A DNA stretch of 64,000 nucleotides from Nocardia gamkensis NBRC 108242 (lineage in GTDB: Bacteria > Actinomycetota > Actinomycetes > Mycobacteriales > Mycobacteriaceae), in assembly GCF_001612985.1 (NCBI RefSeq), contig NZ_BDBM01000006.1, positions 1 through 64,000 on the forward strand, read 5' to 3'. A model generated the notes under the pieces. It had not been told where the DNA came from and ran no database searches. It was given only the letters and a program-made list of their open reading frames with translations. Shown one piece after another: positions 59,619 through 64,000 of this stretch. Both the position numbers and the translations under genes were made by a program. Within the stretch, counting starts at the first letter, position 1. The number at the start of each line of letters is the position of its first letter.

Positions 59619-60329
59619 CTGCGGCCGATCGACCTCGCCCGGGAACACGGTTTGTCCGCACAGGCGATCCGCAACTACGACGACGCGGGCATCCTTCCGC
59701 CAGCGGAGCGCAGTGAGGCCGGGTATCGGCGCTATACGGCCCTGCACGCGCAGGCGCTGCGCGCCTTTCTCGCATTGCGCGCAGGCCACGGGCACCGGCA
59801 GGCGACGGACATCATGCGCGCGACCAACCGCGGTGACTTCGAGTCCGCCTACCGGCTCATCGACGCCGCGCACGTCGCGCTGCTCACCGAACGCGACACC
59901 CGCAGCGAGGTCGCGACGGCCTTGGGCGGCCTGGCCCGCACGATGCCTACCGCTGTCCACGGCCGACCGCTGACCGTCGGTGAACTCGCGCGCCGGCTCG
60001 GCGTGCACGCGGCGACACTGCGCATGTGGGAGTCCCATGGCATTCTGCGCCCCGACCGGGACCGGGCGACGGGTTACCGCCACTACGGACCGGACTGCGT
60101 ACGCGACGCCGAGATCGCACGACAGCTGCGCCGGGGCGGCTACCGACTGTCCCAGGTCGCGCGGTTCGTCGAGTCGCTGCGCGCGGCGGGCGGGGCGGAC
60201 GCGTTGAGCGCCTTCCTCGACTCCTGGCAAGACCGGTTGACCACGCGCAGCCGCAACCTTCTCACCGGCGCGGCCCAGCTCGATACGTACCTCGCCATGC
60301 TCGATCGGACGCCGCGCGACACGGCGTGA
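59619..60329 (+). CDS. Tandem MerR-type regulator, probable CTG start
   Basis: A 236-residue regulator with two MerR motifs. The first, truncated unit is LAREHGLSAQAIRNYDDAGI and GYRRYTALHAQALRAFL; the second, from about residue 118, is LTVGELARRLGVHAATLRMW and GYRHYGPDCVRDAEIAR. Such two-unit proteins are known in the TioE-like group. No ATG, GTG or TTG occurs before the first helix; the expected residues (RPIDLA) are preceded by CTG at 59619, with GGAGG six bases upstream. A TTG at 59652 is inside the helix. A missing GTG is therefore replaced by CTG. Confidence 0.75.
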   Translation: MRPIDLAREHGLSAQAIRNYDDAGILPPAERSEAGYRRYTALHAQALRAFLALRAGHGHRQATDIMRATNRGDFESAYRLIDAAHVALLTERDTRSEVATALGGLARTMPTAVHGRPLTVGELARRLGVHAATLRMWESHGILRPDRDRATGYRHYGPDCVRDAEIARQLRRGGYRLSQVARFVESLRAAGGADALSAFLDSWQDRLTTRSRNLLTGAAQLDTYLAMLDRTPRDTA

Positions 60330-60402
60330 GGGCACGGCCCCAGGCGTGCGAGGCATCCCGCAGCCCTGGTCGGCGCGGAAGGATCTACTGGTTGCCTCCG
60401 TA

Positions 60403-60420
60403 GTAACCGGCCGTAACCGG
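60403..60420 (+). repeat. Direct repeat upstream of the BlaI-like gene
   Basis: GTAACCGG occurs at 60403-60410 and again at 60413-60420, ten bases apart start to start, which is one helical turn. It lies 49 bases upstream of the regulator start and is a candidate operator for its protein. Confidence 0.5.
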
Positions 60421-60468
60421 TACCCTGTTCCCACGACGGGGTACAGCTCGGATGAGGGAGTCGGTACG

Positions 60469-60849
60469 GTGCGTGGATTCGGGGATCTGGAGGCGGTGAT
60501 CATGGACCGCATCTGGGATCAGGACGCAGAGGACACAACGGTGCGCGAGATCTTCGACGACCTGTCGGCTCAGCGCGACATCGCCTATACGACGGTGATG
60601 TCGACCATGGACAACCTGCATCGCAAGGGCTGGCTGGCACGCGAACGCGCCGGTAAGGCCTACCGATATTGGCCGACGCTCACCCGGGAGGAGCACAGCG
60701 CCCGGCTCATGCTCGAAGCGCTGGGGTCCGGCGGACGCTCCGATCTGGTGCTCAGTCATTTCGTCGATCGGATCAGCGCCGAGGAGTCGGCCGGGCTGCG
60801 TGCCGCGCTGCGCAGACTCGCGGCGCGCAAGTCACCAGAAGTCCCGTGA
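60469..60849 (+). CDS. BlaI/CopY-family repressor
   Basis: A 126-residue winged-helix regulator: LEAVIMDRIWDQDAEDTTVR, then IAYTTVMSTMDNLHRKGWLA and the wing RERAGKAYRYWPTL. In this family the repressor is inactivated by proteolysis through a partner M56 peptidase. GTG 60469 has GGGAG upstream. Its TGA overlaps the peptidase start (GTGA), so the two are coupled. No beta-lactamase gene is adjacent. Confidence 0.92.
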   Translation: MRGFGDLEAVIMDRIWDQDAEDTTVREIFDDLSAQRDIAYTTVMSTMDNLHRKGWLARERAGKAYRYWPTLTREEHSARLMLEALGSGGRSDLVLSHFVDRISAEESAGLRAALRRLAARKSPEVP

Positions 60850-61796
60850 ACCTGGCCATCGCGCTGACGCTGTACGGCAGCGTCGTGGCGAGTTTCGGTC
60901 CGCCCGTGCTGCGCAGTCTGACCCATCGCGGCATCGCGCCGCGGCTGGGCGTGATCGCCTGGGTCGTCGCGATCGTCGGCGCCCTGAGCGCCTGGGGGAT
61001 CGCCGCGACGGTGGTGACCATCGAGTTCGCCACCTACTGGGGACATCCGAAGGACGCGCTGCGCTCCTGCGTGTCGTTCCTGTGGACGCCCATGCATGTG
61101 CACGGCGCCGCGGCCACCCGGGCGGCGACATTCGCCGTGGCGGCGCTGGTGGCCACCGGCACGGTGGCGCTCATCGCGCGCGCGGTGGGTGTCGTGGTGG
61201 ACATGCGCAGGCGCACCAGCGTCCACGCCAGGGCCGTCCGCCTGGTCGGCAGGCCGGTGCCGGGTATCGGTGCGGTCGTGCTCGATTCGCCGGAGCGGCA
61301 GGTGTATTGCGTGCCTGGACGGCCCGACACCATCGTGGTCACCACCGCCGCGCTGGACGTGCTGGACGACGACCAGCTGGCCGCGGTGCTCGCGCACGAG
61401 CGCGCGCACCTGTCCGGCAGGCACGCGGCGTTGTCGGCGGTGCTGCGCGCGGTGGCCACCACGCTGCCGGGACTGCGCTTGTTCACCGTCGGTGCGGCGG
61501 AGATCGCCCGGCTGCTGGAGATGTGCGCCGACGACAAGGCCGCCGACGAGCACGGTTCGCTGCCGCTGCTGGGGGGGCTGCTGGCGATCGTCGGCGTCGT
61601 CGAGCCCGCGCCCCCGGGTGCGCTGGCCGCGGCGGGCACGGCGGTACTGGCCCGCGCCGAGCGGCTGGCCGACCCGGTCGGCGCGATCCGGCGAGCGACC
61701 ACCCGCACCGCCCTGCTCGGCGTGATCGCGATGACGGTGACCGGGTCGGCGCTGGCGGCCGCGACGGTGGCCGGTGTCGGCGCGCTGCTGACCTGA
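60846..61796 (+). CDS. M56-family (BlaR1-like) membrane metallopeptidase
   Basis: A 316-residue membrane peptidase. Hydrophobic segments occur at about 5-20, 35-60, 90-118 and 290-314. The zinc motif HExxH is His184-Glu-Arg-Ala-His188 (VLAHERAHLSGRHA), and CADDKAADEH downstream gives a possible third ligand. It lacks the extracellular beta-lactam sensor domain of BlaR1, as do many actinobacterial M56 proteins. It is likely the protease that relieves repression by the upstream BlaI-like protein. Confidence 0.9.
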   Translation: MNLAIALTLYGSVVASFGPPVLRSLTHRGIAPRLGVIAWVVAIVGALSAWGIAATVVTIEFATYWGHPKDALRSCVSFLWTPMHVHGAAATRAATFAVAALVATGTVALIARAVGVVVDMRRRTSVHARAVRLVGRPVPGIGAVVLDSPERQVYCVPGRPDTIVVTTAALDVLDDDQLAAVLAHERAHLSGRHAALSAVLRAVATTLPGLRLFTVGAAEIARLLEMCADDKAADEHGSLPLLGGLLAIVGVVEPAPPGALAAAGTAVLARAERLADPVGAIRRATTRTALLGVIAMTVTGSALAAATVAGVGALLT

Positions 61797-61814
61797 GTGG
61801 GAGAAGGAGCACGC

Positions 61815-62924
61815 GTGCGGGCCACCTGGGATCAGGTCTTCGCCTGGCGGCTGGATCGTCAGTATGTCCGGTCCCGTGCGGACGAGGGCGCGGTAGCCAT
61901 CGCCGGGCGTTTGTGCGGTGTGCAGGCCCAGGTCGCCTCCGCGGCGGAACTGGCGGTCGGGCTGCGCAGCACGAAACCGGAACCGAGCGGGCTGGTTCGC
62001 GCGCTCGGGGACGGCGCGCTGATGAAGACCTGGGCGATGCGCGGCACCCTGCACGCGCTCACTCCTGATCTGGCCGCCGCCTGCCTTGCGCTCATCGGCT
62101 CGGCACGCACCTGGGAGAAGCCCGCCTGGCAGAAGAACTTCGGCGCCTCGCCCGCGGAGGTGGCGGCGCTGGCCGAGGCGGTCGCCGAGGTGCTCGACGG
62201 CGCGGTGCTGACCCGCGAGGAACTGGTCGAGGCGCTGGTGTCCGAGCCGGGCTTCCACCGGCTCGGCGAGGAATTGCGCTCCGGCTGGGGCGCGCTGCTC
62301 AAACCCCTGGCCTGGCAAGGGGTGCTCTGCCACGGTCCGTCGCGGGGCGCCAAGGTGACCTTCGCCCGTCCCGCCCAGCTGGTGCGCGACTGGCCCGGCC
62401 TGCCCGAGCCGGATGCCGCGGCGCCCGCGGCGATCCTGGGTTATCTCGGCGCCTACGGCCCGGCGACGCCGGAGACCTTCGACGCCTGGCTCAGCCGCAA
62501 CAGTCTGCGCAAATCCACGGTGCGGCGCTGGTTCGCCGAGTTGGGTGACCTGCTCACCGAAGTCGACGTGGAGGGCCGCCGCGGCTTCCTCCCGACCGAT
62601 CAGGTCGACGCGCTGGCCGCCGCCGCGCCGAGCGCGACGGTGCACCTGCTCGGCGCCTTCGACCAGTACGTGCTGGGACCGGGCACCGGTGACACCGTCG
62701 CGCTGCCCGCCGCCCATCGTGCGAAGGTGAGCCGGACCGCGGGCTGGATCTCACCGATCGTCGTGGTGGGCGGACGTATCGCGGGCACTTGGGAACTCAC
62801 CGAGGACGCCGTCGAGATCACCATGTTCGACGATGCGCCGTTGCCGAAGCGGGGGCTGGACGCCGCTGTCGCGCACGTGGCGCTGACCGCAGGGCGCGAA
62901 AGCCTTACGGTGCGGGCCGGGTAG
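61815..62924 (+). CDS. AlkZ-like winged-helix DNA glycosylase family protein
   Basis: A 369-residue HTH_42-superfamily protein, the family of the DNA glycosylase AlkZ, whose catalytic motif is Gln-x-Gln. Here Gln37-Ala-Gln39 is present (CGVQAQVASAAELAVGLR). Other landmarks are KTWAMRGTLHALTPDLAAAC, AWLSRN and LLGAFDQYVLGPG. GAAGGAG precedes GTG 61815. It may remove alkylated or cross-linked bases. It follows the peptidase gene by 18 bases and may be cotranscribed. Confidence 0.88.
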   Translation: MRATWDQVFAWRLDRQYVRSRADEGAVAIAGRLCGVQAQVASAAELAVGLRSTKPEPSGLVRALGDGALMKTWAMRGTLHALTPDLAAACLALIGSARTWEKPAWQKNFGASPAEVAALAEAVAEVLDGAVLTREELVEALVSEPGFHRLGEELRSGWGALLKPLAWQGVLCHGPSRGAKVTFARPAQLVRDWPGLPEPDAAAPAAILGYLGAYGPATPETFDAWLSRNSLRKSTVRRWFAELGDLLTEVDVEGRRGFLPTDQVDALAAAAPSATVHLLGAFDQYVLGPGTGDTVALPAAHRAKVSRTAGWISPIVVVGGRIAGTWELTEDAVEITMFDDAPLPKRGLDAAVAHVALTAGRESLTVRAG

Positions 62925-63179
62925 CGATGCAGCGGGGGCCACATAGATCTTCGTCGCGCCCCAGTTGATGCCGGACCGGCTGAGCGACGTGGACCGTGGC
63001 GGCGAACGCGTGAGCTGTCCGGTCCGCCGGTCCGCGGCGGGGATTCCTGGCTGGAGCAGCACTCGTCGCCGATGGCCGTGGTGCGGCCGCTGCTCATCAC
63101 CGCGGAATTCCTGCCGCTCGCGGACCGCCGATTCCAGCGCCTCAGCCGCTGAGCCGTCGCCTCACGTAGACCCGGCGGA
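62925..63179. other. Gap with a possible C-terminal gene scrap
   Basis: No complete gene. A plus-strand frame ending at TGA 63150 reads [20 protein letters not shown], then [16 protein letters not shown], which looks like the tail of a coding region. I do not recognise the family. No start or body precedes it. Confidence 0.3.
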
Positions 63180-64000
63180 TCAGGCGACGGCCGACTCGGT
63201 GGCCGATTCCGGCTGCACGGCGGCGGGTTTCGGCATGCGGGCGGCTACGCCGACCACACCGGCGAGGACCGCGACCGCGGCCGTCACGTACCACCCGCGC
63301 CGGAACGCCTCCAGTGTCGCTTCCGGATCGGCGGGTGAGCCGAGCACCGCGACCAGCACCGCGACCCCGACCGCGAGACCGATCTGGCGCGCCATGCTCA
63401 ACACGGCCGACCCGGTGGCGAACCGCTGTGGCGGCAGTCCGCTGGTGCCGGCCGCGAAGGCGGTCGGCAGGGTCAGGCCGACACCGACGCCGCTGACCAC
63501 CATGCCGCCGAGCAAGCCGCCGACGTAGTCCGGCGTCAAGGTGATCGCCCGCGCCCACCACAGCATGCCCGCGCCGAAGATGATCCCGCCCGCCGCGATG
63601 ACCGGCCCGGCGCCGATCCGCCCGATCAGCCGCCCCGCCAGGATCGCGATCACCGGCACCATCAGCGGGCCGGGCGCGACGGCCAGACCGGTGCGTATCG
63701 CCGACCAGCCCCACACGTTCTGCGCCCACAGCACCACCGACAGCAGCATCGCGCCGAAGGCGACGTTGAAGAAGACGGCGTTGCCGGTCATCCAGGCGAA
63801 GTTGGGCGCGCGCAGCAGTGCCGGATCCACCACCGGGCTGTGGTGCCGGGCCGAGGAGACCACGAACGCCACCGTCAACAGCGCCGCCACGGCGAACGCG
63901 GCCAGCACGCCCGCCGACGACCACCCCCAGTCCGTACCCTTCACCAGTCCGAGCACCAGCCCGGCGATCGCGCCGACCAACAGCGCCGCGCCGAACAGGT
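63180..64000 (-). CDS. MFS transporter (5' part outside the window)
   Basis: The C-terminal part of a major-facilitator drug/metabolite exporter of the DHA2 (14-helix) type; the frame is open to the right edge. Hydrophobic segments are regular (LLVGAIAGLVLGLVKG; GLAVAPGPLMVPVIAILAG; VSGVGVGLTLPTAF). The last helix precedes a short polar tail (MPKPAAVQPESATESAVA). The start is not visible, and the substrate cannot be inferred. Confidence 0.88.
   Translation of the reverse strand, partial: LFGAALLVGAIAGLVLGLVKGTDWGWSSAGVLAAFAVAALLTVAFVVSSARHHSPVVDPALLRAPNFAWMTGNAVFFNVAFGAMLLSVVLWAQNVWGWSAIRTGLAVAPGPLMVPVIAILAGRLIGRIGAGPVIAAGGIIFGAGMLWWARAITLTPDYVGGLLGGMVVSGVGVGLTLPTAFAAGTSGLPPQRFATGSAVLSMARQIGLAVGVAVLVAVLGSPADPEATLEAFRRGWYVTAAVAVLAGVVGVAARMPKPAAVQPESATESAVA

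Overview
The window is high-GC (about 68-70 % by eye), densely coded, actinobacterial DNA. GTG, TTG and ATGA/GTGA-coupled starts are common. The gene families present (a DUF5753 XRE regulator with a DUF6879 partner, a mycofactocin-type SDR remnant, a CYP157-like P450, DUF3072, and a Rv3143-like receiver beside nuo) point to Mycobacteriales, most likely a Nocardia or close relative. This placement is inference; no rRNA or tRNA gene is visible to fix it.

Layout. 1-5060 (+): the 3' end of a Rieske oxygenase alpha subunit, a small partner protein, an amidohydrolase with an altered metal motif, a small alpha-beta barrel protein and an aldehyde dehydrogenase form a tightly packed catabolic operon, followed by a metallo-beta-lactamase-fold hydrolase. 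5148-13064: mixed single genes (DUF2293, YihY/BrkB, an APH-fold phosphotransferase, a P450 without ExxR, a VOC protein, DUF3072 and an NCS2 uracil/xanthine permease). 13338-22000 is a plastic stretch. It holds a decayed nSTAND/WD40 gene, an alcohol dehydrogenase tail, desaturase- and TetR-like scraps and a frameshifted mycofactocin-type SDR, interspersed with intact genes: DUF4236, a HEAT protein overlapping a MerR-HEAT regulator, a divergent AraC/NmrA pair and two small proteins. 22007-29517: Dps with a Fur-like box, an OmpR-type two-component system beside a proline-rich secreted repeat protein, a lipoprotein, and a three-gene DUF6879/DUF5753 module.

29589-45454 (-): a complete respiratory complex I operon, nuoA to nuoN, with almost every junction translationally coupled. 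nuoH and nuoI are a single uninterrupted reading frame, predicting a NuoH-NuoI fusion protein. A degenerate receiver protein lies just upstream, as Rv3143 does in Mycobacterium tuberculosis.

46490-50059 (+): an uncharacterised three-gene module (two-Rossmann flavoprotein-like, small membrane protein, FHA protein with a zinc-ribbon-like motif). 51026-56920: a compact Calvin-Benson-Bassham locus with divergent cbbR, then cbbL, cbbS, cbbX, a class I fructose-1,6-bisphosphatase gene and a phosphoribulokinase gene. It supplies the two pathway-specific enzymes, the red-type RuBisCO activase and one bisphosphatase; the remaining steps must be encoded elsewhere.

56952-64000: dinB with a perfect LexA-type box over its start codon, an erythromycin-esterase-like protein divergent from a tandem MerR regulator that seems to start at CTG, a BlaI/M56 peptidase pair, an AlkZ-like DNA glycosylase and the end of an MFS transporter. 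No CRISPR array, insertion sequence, prophage, rRNA or tRNA gene was recognised.
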